A DNA stretch of 64,000 bases from BOG-994 sp049514215 (GTDB lineage: Bacteria > Pseudomonadota > Gammaproteobacteria > Burkholderiales > Burkholderiaceae_D). The stretch spans positions 24,108-88,107 of the forward strand of contig JBEKVI010000023.1 of NCBI GenBank assembly GCA_049514215.1. Reading direction: 5' to 3'. Positions 17,029 through 24,767 of the stretch are shown piece by piece. The position numbers were made by a program, and so were the translations under genes. Each line of letters starts with the position of its first letter. The first letter of the stretch is position 1. A model generated the notes under the pieces. It searched no databases. It worked only from the letters and a program-made list of their open reading frames with translations, and was not told the DNA's origin.

Positions 17029-17077
17029 CCTGCAATAAAAAAACCCGCCTTGCCAGTTTGCCAAAGCGGGTTGCAGG
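17029..17077 (-). terminator. Riboswitch expression platform: intrinsic terminator also covering the metZ ribosome binding site
   Basis: On the metZ strand an AACCCGC...GCGGGTT hairpin is followed by a run of seven Ts, a standard intrinsic terminator. An outer pairing of CCTGCAA with TTGCAGG extends the helix across the T-run and covers the GCAGG part of the metZ ribosome binding site. It starts about eight bases after the SAM-II aptamer, so it is probably the platform acting on termination, initiation or both. Confidence 0.8.
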
Positions 17078-17084
17078 ATCTGCA

Positions 17085-17137
17085 TCACTTTAGCGGTATT
17101 TATTAAGCGCCCGCAAGCGGTTCAAATCGGCGCCAAA
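17085..17137 (-). promoter_or_regulatory. SAM-II riboswitch aptamer
   Basis: The minus strand reads GGCGCCGATTTGAACCG, then GGGCGCTTAATAAATACCGC, then TAAAG. This matches the SAM-II (metA) aptamer block by block: the GCGC/GCGC P1 stem, the GATTT loop strand, the AACCG segment, ATAAAT, and the GCTAAA end that forms the pseudoknot. Position upstream of metZ and before a terminator agrees with known use. Aptamer begins only 26 bases after the DUF1697 stop, so the transcript entering it may come from the upstream operon. Confidence 0.9.
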
Positions 17138-17162
17138 GACGATTCTCGCGCGGTCCGCTGCG

Positions 17163-17729
17163 CTAGTCAAGCCGACGACTCGGCTCCGACTCGAGCGCTT
17201 GGGCCCGCGTCAACAATTCCGTTGCGGTACGCAGGTTACGCGCGGTCGCGTCGACGCCCAAGATCCTTTCGCACTGCTGCGCGAGCTTGGACTGGCCTGC
17301 CCCATCGGGAGTGAAAAGGTAGAAGACGCGCTCCCCGAGCTGCCAGGATTCGCGCGCTGCGCGAATCGCATCGAATGCGGAAGCTTCGATCCGGGAAGGC
17401 TGGGCTGCGAGGAAGAACAAGTGAACGGTACTCGACTTGCTCGAAGCCTCGAAGGTCGGTACCCCACGGACGGCTTGCTCGAGGCGGTTCGCAGTCAGGA
17501 CCATGACTTTGGGCGAGAATCCAAACTCTTCGTCAATTCCCTTGGCAATGCGCGCGCCCAGCTTTACGTCATCCGTGGCCTTATCCCGGAAGATGAGGTT
17601 GCCGCTTTGAATATAGCTTACGACGTCGCGCGCTCCTTGTTTTTCCAGAAGCGCAACGAGCCTATTCATAGGGACAATGCGCTTGCCGCCCACATTGATC
17701 CCGCGAATCAGAGCGATCCAGACTGTCAC
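17163..17729 (-). CDS. DUF1697 domain protein
   Basis: A roughly 188-residue member of the DUF1697 family, recognised by the N-terminal ALIRGINVGG motif, the SYIQSGNLIF strand and the VHLFFLA segment; the family has no established function. The GTG at 17729 is preferred because GAGGA lies seven bases before it and the protein then begins close to the conserved RGINVGG motif; the alternative TTG at 17750 overlaps the stop of the carboxyltransferase (TGATTG). Last gene of the purF operon before the metZ riboswitch. Confidence 0.82.
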   Translation of the reverse strand: MTVWIALIRGINVGGKRIVPMNRLVALLEKQGARDVVSYIQSGNLIFRDKATDDVKLGARIAKGIDEEFGFSPKVMVLTANRLEQAVRGVPTFEASSKSSTVHLFFLAAQPSRIEASAFDAIRAARESWQLGERVFYLFTPDGAGQSKLAQQCERILGVDATARNLRTATELLTRAQALESEPSRRLD

Positions 17730-17750
17730 CGGAGCATCCTCAAATTTCAA

Positions 17751-19298
17751 TCACGGGCGCATGCAATAAGGCGGGGTCTCGGTACTGAGCGCTGCGCTTG
17801 CGAGATTGGCGAATTCGCAAAGACGCAATCGCGTGTCGCGCGGATCGATGATTTCCTCGATCAGAAACGACTCGGCTGTTCGTAGCGGCGAAGTGAGGGC
17901 GCGCAAGCGCGCCTCAATCTCGTCTAGACGTTTCTTGGGATCGGGGGCAGCCTCGAGTTCGGCGCGATAGGCCGCTTCAAGCCCTCCGGCGATGGGAAGC
18001 GATCCCCACTCGGCCGAGGGCCAGGCATAGCGAGTGTTGAACCGGCCTCCGGCCTGGTGCGCGGCACCCGCGACGCCAAAGGCGCGGCGCATCACGATCG
18101 AGCACCAAGGAACCTTCGTTTGGTAGATGGCGGCCATCGCACGTACCCCGAAGCGAAGAGTTGCCGCCTGTTCGGCTTCAAGTCCAATATGGAATCCCGG
18201 AATGTCGACCAGGTGCACGACGGGAAGATGAAACGTCTGCGCGAGATCGACGAATCGGACCAGCTTCTCCGAGGATTTGGCGGTCCAGGCCCCACCATAG
18301 TGCAGCGGATCACTTGCCATGAGCGCAACGCCGACCCCGTCGAGACGGGCGAACCCCGTGACCAGCGAACGGCCCCAGAACCGACCCATCTCGAAGAAGC
18401 TTCCCGCATCCACCAGGGACTCGATGATGGGACGGATCTTGTACGTCTTGCGAGGATCACGGGGTATGACCGACAGGAGCGACTCGTCGCGGCGCGCACG
18501 ATCATCGGTGGATCCTGCGCGCACGGGCAGATGCTCGACGCTCTGGGGCAAGTACGAAAGAAATCGACGCGTCCGGGCGAACGCCTCGGCTTCGCTTGCC
18601 ACCTCGTCGTCGACGACGCCGTTACGCGTGTGGATATGGCTGCCGCCCAGTTCCTCCTTGGTGAGCGTCTGGCCGATGCGCGCCACGACCGGCGGCCCGG
18701 CGGTGAAGACCTGCGAAATTCCTTTGACCATCATCGAGTAATGGCTCGAGGCGACCCGGGCCGCACCCAGACCGGCGACGGATCCGAGCGCCAGACCGAC
18801 GACAGGGACACGGCCCAGGTTAGCCACCGCCACCTCCCATCCGGGGAGGGAAGGGATATACGTGCGCCCGACCATCTCGATGGTTTTTACAGACCCGCCT
18901 CCTCCGGTGCCGTCGACGAGACGCACGAGCGGAATGCGCAAGTCATGCGCCATGCGCTCGGCAATCATCAGCTTGGCGAACAGGCCACCGTCATTGGCGC
19001 CACCGCGAACGGTAAAGTCGTCACCCGTGATCGCCACGGGCCGGGCGTCGATCGTTCCGTGGCCCGTGACCGAATTGGCGGGAATGAGGCCCACCAGTCG
19101 TCCGTTCTCGTCGTACTCTGCCGAGCCCGCGACCGAGCCCAATTCCCGAAACGAGCCCGCATCGAGCAAGGCATCGATGCGTTCGCGCACGGTGAGTTTG
19201 CCCTGCGACCTGTGGCGCGCCACCTTTTCGGGGCCGCCCATCTCGCGCGCCAGTTGACGCCGCCTTTCCAGTTCATCCAGCTCGGGTTGCCAGCTCAC
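17751..19298 (-). CDS. Acyl-CoA carboxylase carboxyltransferase (beta) subunit, PccB-like
   Basis: A 515-residue carboxyltransferase of the propionyl/acetyl-CoA carboxylase beta type, which moves the carboxyl group from biotin to an acyl-CoA. Two crotonase-fold halves are visible: about 30-250 (with GDDFTVRGG and the GLALGSVAGLGAA oxyanion region, ELGGSHIHTRNGVVD) and about 270-500 (VDIPGFHIG, RRAFGVAGAAH). Usual length is about 510-540. No biotin carboxylase or biotin carrier gene lies in the window, so the alpha subunit must be elsewhere. The ATG overlaps the stop of the upstream Rossmann-fold gene (ATGA). The acyl-CoA substrate cannot be fixed from sequence. Confidence 0.85.
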   Translation of the reverse strand: MSWQPELDELERRRQLAREMGGPEKVARHRSQGKLTVRERIDALLDAGSFRELGSVAGSAEYDENGRLVGLIPANSVTGHGTIDARPVAITGDDFTVRGGANDGGLFAKLMIAERMAHDLRIPLVRLVDGTGGGGSVKTIEMVGRTYIPSLPGWEVAVANLGRVPVVGLALGSVAGLGAARVASSHYSMMVKGISQVFTAGPPVVARIGQTLTKEELGGSHIHTRNGVVDDEVASEAEAFARTRRFLSYLPQSVEHLPVRAGSTDDRARRDESLLSVIPRDPRKTYKIRPIIESLVDAGSFFEMGRFWGRSLVTGFARLDGVGVALMASDPLHYGGAWTAKSSEKLVRFVDLAQTFHLPVVHLVDIPGFHIGLEAEQAATLRFGVRAMAAIYQTKVPWCSIVMRRAFGVAGAAHQAGGRFNTRYAWPSAEWGSLPIAGGLEAAYRAELEAAPDPKKRLDEIEARLRALTSPLRTAESFLIEEIIDPRDTRLRLCEFANLASAALSTETPPYCMRP

Positions 19299-19969
19299 AC
19301 CGGTCCTCTCGAAATTGCCTGCAGTGCCTCGGATTCCATGATCGTCACCGGTGACGTCGCCGATTGCATTGTAATGATCAGAGCGTGTGCGACCACAGCG
19401 GCCGGAATCGGGCGGTAACGCCTCGGAAGAAACGCAGCCAAGGGAGAAAGAGTCCCCATGGCGAGCGTCTCCATGAAGCGCTGCCGCTGGCCGAGCTTTT
19501 TGCGATCGCCCAGAAGAAGAGAAGGCCGCGCGATGACAAGGGATTCGAACCCCAACGCCCGCACATCTCGCTCGGCTTCGCCTTTGACGCGGTTGTAGAA
19601 AACCGGGGAGTCGGGATTTGCACCCAATGCGCTCACGAGCGCGAAGCGACGCGCGTTCGCCTGTCTTGCTCTTTTCGCGCTCTCGAGTACGAACTGGTAG
19701 TCGACCGTGCGAAACGCCTGGCGGGAGCCCGCATCCCGGATGGTGGTTCCAAGGCAGCAGTAGACATCATCGACAGCCGGAAACGGAAATTGGGCGAGTG
19801 CTTCGAACTGGGCGATGTGGACCTGGACTTTGGGCCCGAATGCGATGCCCTGGCGCCGGACAATGACGTGGATGGCCGAGTAGGCCCGATCAAGTGCCAA
19901 CTCGCCCACCAAAGCGCGTCCGACGAGGCCCGTGGCACCCACCACAAGAGCCCTACGCGCCACCGTCAT
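19295..19969 (-). CDS. NAD(P)-binding Rossmann-fold protein (YraR/TIP30-like)
   Basis: A 224-residue short-chain dehydrogenase-like protein. The dinucleotide motif GATGLVGRAL lies at about residues 10-19, and the YNRVKGEAE segment (about 126-134) holds a Tyr-x-x-x-Lys pair as in atypical reductases. The CCLGTT segment and overall length resemble E. coli YraR and eukaryotic TIP30/HIM1-like oxidoreductases. Substrate unknown. It follows purF by about 41 bases in the same direction and is coupled to the carboxyltransferase. Confidence 0.8.
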   Translation of the reverse strand: MTVARRALVVGATGLVGRALVGELALDRAYSAIHVIVRRQGIAFGPKVQVHIAQFEALAQFPFPAVDDVYCCLGTTIRDAGSRQAFRTVDYQFVLESAKRARQANARRFALVSALGANPDSPVFYNRVKGEAERDVRALGFESLVIARPSLLLGDRKKLGQRQRFMETLAMGTLSPLAAFLPRRYRPIPAAVVAHALIITMQSATSPVTIMESEALQAISRGPV

Positions 19970-20010
19970 GCGTGCCCTCTGAGGAGACCCGCAGGCGCTT
20001 GCATCTGAGC

Positions 20011-21525
20011 CTAGTCCGACACGAGATTCAAATTGAGTTGCGAGCGACCTTCCAGATCCGAATGCAGCGGATGCAGCCTGGCGTACTCAACGCGGTCCAG
20101 GTATTCCGGTGTGACATCCCCCGTGATATAGACCCCGTCGAAGCAGGAAGCCTCGAAATTCGTGATCCCAGGCTGGACGTCGCGCACCGAGCGTTTCATA
20201 TCCTCGATGCTTTGATAAATGAGATAGTCCGCGCCGATGGCTTCGCGAATCTGCTCGTCGTTGCGGCCATGGGCGATCAGTTCGTCGCGCGTGGGCATAT
20301 CGATCCCATACACATTCGGAAAACGCACAGGAGGTGCGGCAGACGCAAAGAAGACCTTGTTGGCACCGGACTCGCGGGCCATCTGGACGATCTGGTTGCT
20401 TGTGGTTCCTCGCACGATCGAATCATCCACGATCAGCACGTTCTTGCCTTTGAACTCGACGCCAATCGGATTGAGTTTCTGGCGGACGGACTTCTTGCGA
20501 ACGGCCTGGCCCGGCATGATGAAGGTGCGCCCGACATAGCGGTTCTTGATGAATCCCTCGCGGTACTCCAGGTTCAGTTTCATGGCCAGCTGCATCGCGG
20601 CGGGCCGGCTCGAATCAGGGATCGGCATGACCACGTCGATGTTGCCGGTACGCATCTCGCGACGGATTTTCTCGGCAAGGTACTCGCCCATGCGCAAGCG
20701 CGCGGCATAGACCGACACGCCGTCCATGAGCGAATCGGGACGGGCAAGGTAGACGTACTCGAAAATGCACGGATTTAGGCTCGGATTTTCGGCACACTGT
20801 TGCGCGTAGAGGTGGCCGTCGACGTCGATGAAGATGGCCTCCCCGGGCGCGACGTCGCGCATCAGATGAAATCCCTGCCCTTCGAGCGCGACCGACTCGG
20901 AGGCCACCAGATAATCCGTGCCTTCGTCGGTTTCGGACTGGCCGATGACAAGGGGCCGAATGCCGTAAGGGTCGCGGAACGCGAGGATGCCGTAGCCGGC
21001 GATCTGGGCCACGACCGCATAGGAGCCGCGCACGCGCTTGTGCAGCCCGGCGACCGCCTTAAAGACGGCCGCCGGATCCAGGGAATAGCCGGCCGTCGAC
21101 ATCTGGAGCTCGTGGGCGAGGACATTGAGAAGAACCTCGGAATCCGATTCGGTATTGATATGGCGCCGATCGATCCGATACATCTCGTCTTTGAGCTGCT
21201 CCCAGTTGGTGAGATTGCCGTTGTGAGCCAGCGTCACGCCAAAGGGCGCGTTGACATAGAACGGCTGAGCTTCCTGGGCGTTTCCGGCGGACCCGGCGGT
21301 GGGATAGCGAACCTGGGCGATGCCCATGGTGCCGGGAAGATCGCGCATGTTTCGCGTGCGAAACACATCCCGGACGAGGCCCGACCCTTTGTACATGTTG
21401 AAGGTCTTGCCCATCCCTGTGGCAATGCCGGCCGCATCCTGGCCCCGATGCTGCAACAGCAACAGGCTGTCGTACAGGAGCTGGTTGACGGGCGCGCGTG
21501 CTACGACACCGACGATACCGCACAT
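20011..21525 (-). CDS. purF: Amidophosphoribosyltransferase
   Basis: A 504-residue enzyme of the first committed step of purine synthesis, making 5-phosphoribosylamine from PRPP and glutamine. The N-terminal Ntn glutamine amidotransferase begins MCGIVGVV, so Cys2 becomes the nucleophile after Met removal; the PRPP-binding signature VLIVDDSIVRGTTS lies at about 361-374. Length equals E. coli PurF (505). It follows cvpA by 27 bases, the standard arrangement. Confidence 0.97.
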   Translation of the reverse strand: MCGIVGVVARAPVNQLLYDSLLLLQHRGQDAAGIATGMGKTFNMYKGSGLVRDVFRTRNMRDLPGTMGIAQVRYPTAGSAGNAQEAQPFYVNAPFGVTLAHNGNLTNWEQLKDEMYRIDRRHINTESDSEVLLNVLAHELQMSTAGYSLDPAAVFKAVAGLHKRVRGSYAVVAQIAGYGILAFRDPYGIRPLVIGQSETDEGTDYLVASESVALEGQGFHLMRDVAPGEAIFIDVDGHLYAQQCAENPSLNPCIFEYVYLARPDSLMDGVSVYAARLRMGEYLAEKIRREMRTGNIDVVMPIPDSSRPAAMQLAMKLNLEYREGFIKNRYVGRTFIMPGQAVRKKSVRQKLNPIGVEFKGKNVLIVDDSIVRGTTSNQIVQMARESGANKVFFASAAPPVRFPNVYGIDMPTRDELIAHGRNDEQIREAIGADYLIYQSIEDMKRSVRDVQPGITNFEASCFDGVYITGDVTPEYLDRVEYARLHPLHSDLEGRSQLNLNLVSD

Positions 21526-21552
21526 GGGACGATTCTTTCCTAGTCTCGAACG

Positions 21553-22041
21553 CTAGTAATGCACATAGCGCGCCCATTCCTGGGGCAACAACGGTTTCAC
21601 GGTACGTACACCTTCGACTGCGAGCGGCGCGAGCACCGCATTGCGCCATGCCGGCTGCTGCGGCAAGGATGTCAGCCCGGCCAGGATGACCCCCGTCAAA
21701 ACGATCAGAATGCCGCGCGCGAATCCGAACAGGCCTCCCAATCCATGATCGGCGAGTTCCAGGCGCGCCGTTCGGATGAGCCGCAACACGAGTACGTTCA
21801 CAAACGCTCCCACAAGCAGAGTCAGGACGAGAAGAATCAGAAATCCGATGATGAGGCGCAACATCGGATTTGGCACCGCCTCGGGCAAAAGCGCAGCCAC
21901 GTCCGCAGCCCAGTAATTCGCCACGCAGAAAGCGAGAACCCACACGATCAAGGACAGTACCTCGCGCACCAGCCCGCGCATGGCACTCACGACAACCGAG
22001 ATTACGATGACACCCACCACCACATAGTCGAAAACCGTCAT
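21553..22041 (-). CDS. cvpA: CvpA family membrane protein
   Basis: A 162-residue inner membrane protein with four hydrophobic segments (about 4-22, 27-47, 62-84 and 103-123). Starts MTVFDYVVVGV like the family. CvpA is needed for colicin V production in E. coli and its molecular role is unsettled; linkage to purF is widely conserved. Here it also shares a window with a colicin V-type exporter, but that is probably coincidence. Confidence 0.92.
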   Translation of the reverse strand: MTVFDYVVVGVIVISVVVSAMRGLVREVLSLIVWVLAFCVANYWAADVAALLPEAVPNPMLRLIIGFLILLVLTLLVGAFVNVLVLRLIRTARLELADHGLGGLFGFARGILIVLTGVILAGLTSLPQQPAWRNAVLAPLAVEGVRTVKPLLPQEWARYVHY

Positions 22042-22141
22042 GCGTTTGTCGCCTCCGGCCAGTTACGGCGGGCGCCCTCTCCCACTGTGCGATTATCCAA
22101 GAACGCGTCCCGCGTTGGGAAACCATCCAAACGTCGTCGCC

Positions 22142-23050
22142 CTAGAGCGGAATCACCGCCCCGTCCAAACCGACGCCTTTGACCCGCTCGCGCGCCTTCT
22201 CCGCCGCCTCGTGGGACGGATACGGCCCCACACGAACGCGGGTGCGCGTGCCCTGAGCCGTGCTCAGGGTCTCGATGTAGGTTTTCAATCCGGCCGCCGA
22301 GAGCTTGTCGCGCAGCTCCTTGACCTTCTCCGTGCTGGCGAATGCCCCGATCTGCACCGCGAAATTCTGTCCCGCCCCCGCATTGCTAGGTGTGGGGTCT
22401 AAAACCTTACCTTCAAGGGCAGCGAGCGCTCTCGGATCATCCTTTTCGGAGGCCTTGGGCGCTCCGCGCGTGGAGTTCTCTGCGGGCAATGGCACCGGCG
22501 GGCTGTTTGCCGCTGGCGGAACTGGGGGAGCCGCTCGCGGTTTGCCTGCGGGTGCCGCATTAGACGGGGACGACGGCCCAGGAGGATTGGCGGAATTGGC
22601 AACAATCGGGGCCAAGGCGCCAGACACGGCTGCCGCGTTTGAGGCAGTGTTCGCATCCGCCGCGGAGGGATTGACCACCTTGGAGGTGGGCTCCGTAGCG
22701 GAAGAGCTGGGACCGGCCGAGCCGTTTTCATTGGCGGGGCTAGTGGATCCGCCGTTTTGATCCGGCAAATTCGGGGCGAACGGCGTGTCCTTCTCAGGCA
22801 TCTGGACCGACAAGTCCTGTCGCGAAGCTTTGGGCTCGGTGTCGAAGATCATCGGCAAAAACACGACCGCACCGACAGCGAGCGCTATGGCCCCCACCAG
22901 ACGACGCCGCGCCCGACGTCGATCGAGTTCGAGCGGATCGCTAACCAGATCCCCATCGTCATCGCTTAAAGGCGTCTGGCGCGGTCGTTGGCGCGTTTTT
23001 GACTGAGAGGAGGATGCTGTTTGGTCTTTCTTGCGGGAAAACACACCCAT
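22142..23050 (-). CDS. dedD: SPOR-domain cell division protein, DedD-like
   Basis: A 302-residue bitopic inner membrane protein: basic cytoplasmic start (MGVFSRKK), one membrane segment (about residues 55-72, LVGAIALAVGAVVFLPMIF region), a long Pro/Ala/Ser-rich periplasmic linker (about 90-215) and a C-terminal SPOR domain (about 225-300, FAVQIGAFASTEK...), which binds denuded septal peptidoglycan. The ATG at 23050 is chosen because it gives the normal DedD start; an in-frame TTG at 23071 overlaps the folC stop. Gene order folC-dedD-cvpA-purF supports the assignment. Confidence 0.88.
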   Translation of the reverse strand: MGVFSRKKDQTASSSQSKTRQRPRQTPLSDDDGDLVSDPLELDRRRARRRLVGAIALAVGAVVFLPMIFDTEPKASRQDLSVQMPEKDTPFAPNLPDQNGGSTSPANENGSAGPSSSATEPTSKVVNPSAADANTASNAAAVSGALAPIVANSANPPGPSSPSNAAPAGKPRAAPPVPPAANSPPVPLPAENSTRGAPKASEKDDPRALAALEGKVLDPTPSNAGAGQNFAVQIGAFASTEKVKELRDKLSAAGLKTYIETLSTAQGTRTRVRVGPYPSHEAAEKARERVKGVGLDGAVIPL

Positions 23051-23067
23051 GCGCAGACCCAATGGCT

Positions 23068-24369
23068 TCAATGTTGGTCACGAGCGCGAGCCTGTAGCAC
23101 AGCCGCGACCGTGATGAACGACCCGAACACCACAATTCTATCATTCTCGCTGGCCCAACTTAGCGCGGCGCGATAGGCGTGCTCGGGATCGTCAAAGCTG
23201 TGAATCGTGCGCTCGGTGCGGTCCTCACGAAAGCCTGTTGCGAACAGGGCGGCGCGCAGAGTCTCCACACGCGCCGCACGGGTGCTGGGCAACCCGGTCA
23301 GGAACCAGTGGTCGACCCTTTCTCCGAGCGCCCGTAAGATGCCTTCGATGTCCTTGTCCCTCATGACGCCAAACAGCGCGAGCGTGAAAGGGAAAAAGCC
23401 CATGTTATCGAGGTTTTGCGCGAGTGCGGCGGCCGCATGGGGGTTGTGCGCCACATCGAGAATGATGCTCGGGCGCCCGGGAAGAACCTGAAAGCGGCCC
23501 GTGAGCTCGACCGTCAAAAGACCGGTTCGCACGGCCTGTTGGGACACGGGCAGCACTTCTCGCAAGGCCTCGAGCGCCGCCAGCGCGGCCGACGCATTCA
23601 GAAGCTGGTTCGCTCCCCGAAGCGCAGGGTAGCCCAGGCTTGCGCGCCTGACTCCGCGCCCTGCGAAATTCCACTGCAAGCGGTCTCCCGAGAAGTTGAA
23701 ATCGACGCCCAGGCGCCAGAAGTCGGCCCCAATCGAGCGCGCGTGGGCAACGAGGGACTCCGGAGGCAGGGGATCACCGCAGATCGCCGGTCGTCCGGGC
23801 CGGTAGATGCCAGCCTTCTCAAAACCGATCTTCTCGCGCGTATCGCCGAGATAGTCGACGTGGTCCACATCGATGCTCGTGACAATCGAGCAGTCCGCAT
23901 CGATCAGGTTTACCGTGTCGAGCCGTCCCCCCAGGCCCACTTCGAGGATCACCACATCCAGAGGCGCTAGCGACAGAAGACGAAGGATCGCCAGCGTGGT
24001 GAATTCGTAATAGGTGAGCTCGATCGGTGGTGCGCATTGGGTGCGCGCGCTCTCGACCGCCTCAAACTGCGTGACGAGGGAATCGGCATTTGCGTCGTGG
24101 CCGTTGACGCGGGCCCTTTCGGTGAAACTAAGAAAGTGCGGCTTGATGTAGAGACCGACGCGGTAGCCGGCATGCAGGAGGATGCTCTCGAGCATCGCGC
24201 AGGTCGATCCCTTGCCGTTGGTTCCGCCCACCGTGATGACAGGAACGCCGAACTGCAGGCCCAAGCGCTTGGCGACTTCCCGGGAGCGCTCCAGCCCCAT
24301 GGCGATGGCCTGTGGGTGAAGCGACTCGACGTACTCGAGCCACGCGTCGAGCGTCTCTGGCTTGGTCAT
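23068..24369 (-). CDS. folC: Bifunctional folylpolyglutamate/dihydrofolate synthase
   Basis: A 433-residue Mur-ligase-fold enzyme adding glutamate to dihydropteroate and folates. The ATP loop VGGTNGKGST (about 47-56) and the later DVAHNPHAAAAL segment are diagnostic. The start MTKPETLDAW at 24369 is preferred to an upstream TTG. Usual partner accD-trp genes are absent upstream; glnB lies there instead. Confidence 0.94.
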   Translation of the reverse strand: MTKPETLDAWLEYVESLHPQAIAMGLERSREVAKRLGLQFGVPVITVGGTNGKGSTCAMLESILLHAGYRVGLYIKPHFLSFTERARVNGHDANADSLVTQFEAVESARTQCAPPIELTYYEFTTLAILRLLSLAPLDVVILEVGLGGRLDTVNLIDADCSIVTSIDVDHVDYLGDTREKIGFEKAGIYRPGRPAICGDPLPPESLVAHARSIGADFWRLGVDFNFSGDRLQWNFAGRGVRRASLGYPALRGANQLLNASAALAALEALREVLPVSQQAVRTGLLTVELTGRFQVLPGRPSIILDVAHNPHAAAALAQNLDNMGFFPFTLALFGVMRDKDIEGILRALGERVDHWFLTGLPSTRAARVETLRAALFATGFREDRTERTIHSFDDPEHAYRAALSWASENDRIVVFGSFITVAAVLQARARDQH

Positions 24370-24417
24370 TCGAGCACGAACGGCACTCGGCAAAACGATG
24401 CCAGAGCGCCTCCGTCT

Positions 24418-24756
24418 TTAGATCGCGTCGGCCCCGGTCTCGCCGGTTCGTATGCGAATGACCTGCTCGACGGCCGACACGAAAATCTTGCCATCGCCGA
24501 TCTTTCCGGTGCGGGCCGCATTCACGATCGCATCGAGCGTGCGCTGGACGGCTTCGTCCTCGATGATGACCTCCACCTTGACCTTGGGAAGGAAATCGAC
24601 GGCGTACTCGGCTCCGCGATAAAGCTCGGTGTGGCCTTTCTGGCGTCCGAAACCCTTGACCTCGGTAACGGTAAGGCCCGTAATGCCGACCGCCGCCATA
24701 CCCTCGCGGACCTCGTCGAGTTTGAATGGCTTGATGATTGCGGTGATTCGTTTCAT
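24418..24756 (-). CDS. glnB: Nitrogen regulatory protein P-II
   Basis: A 112-residue trimeric signal protein that senses 2-oxoglutarate, ATP and ADP. The uridylylation site Tyr51 lies in the T-loop (ELYRGAEY), the B-loop TGKIGDGKIFV and the C-terminal RIRTGE are intact. GlnB and GlnK are hard to separate by sequence; the lack of amtB nearby favours GlnB. Start at 24756 has AAGGA seven bases upstream and follows the nadE stop by eleven bases, so both are likely one transcript. Confidence 0.95.
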   Translation of the reverse strand: MKRITAIIKPFKLDEVREGMAAVGITGLTVTEVKGFGRQKGHTELYRGAEYAVDFLPKVKVEVIIEDEAVQRTLDAIVNAARTGKIGDGKIFVSAVEQVIRIRTGETGADAI

Positions 24757-24767
24757 TGACGAGTCCT

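Noticed and set aside
19538..19556. ggattcgaaccc resembling a tRNA T-arm
   Set aside because: Inside a coding gene with no acceptor or anticodon arms at tRNA spacing.
21553..22041. CvpA linked functionally to the colicin V-type exporter
   Set aside because: cvpA is part of the universally conserved purF operon; the shared window is not evidence of a shared system.
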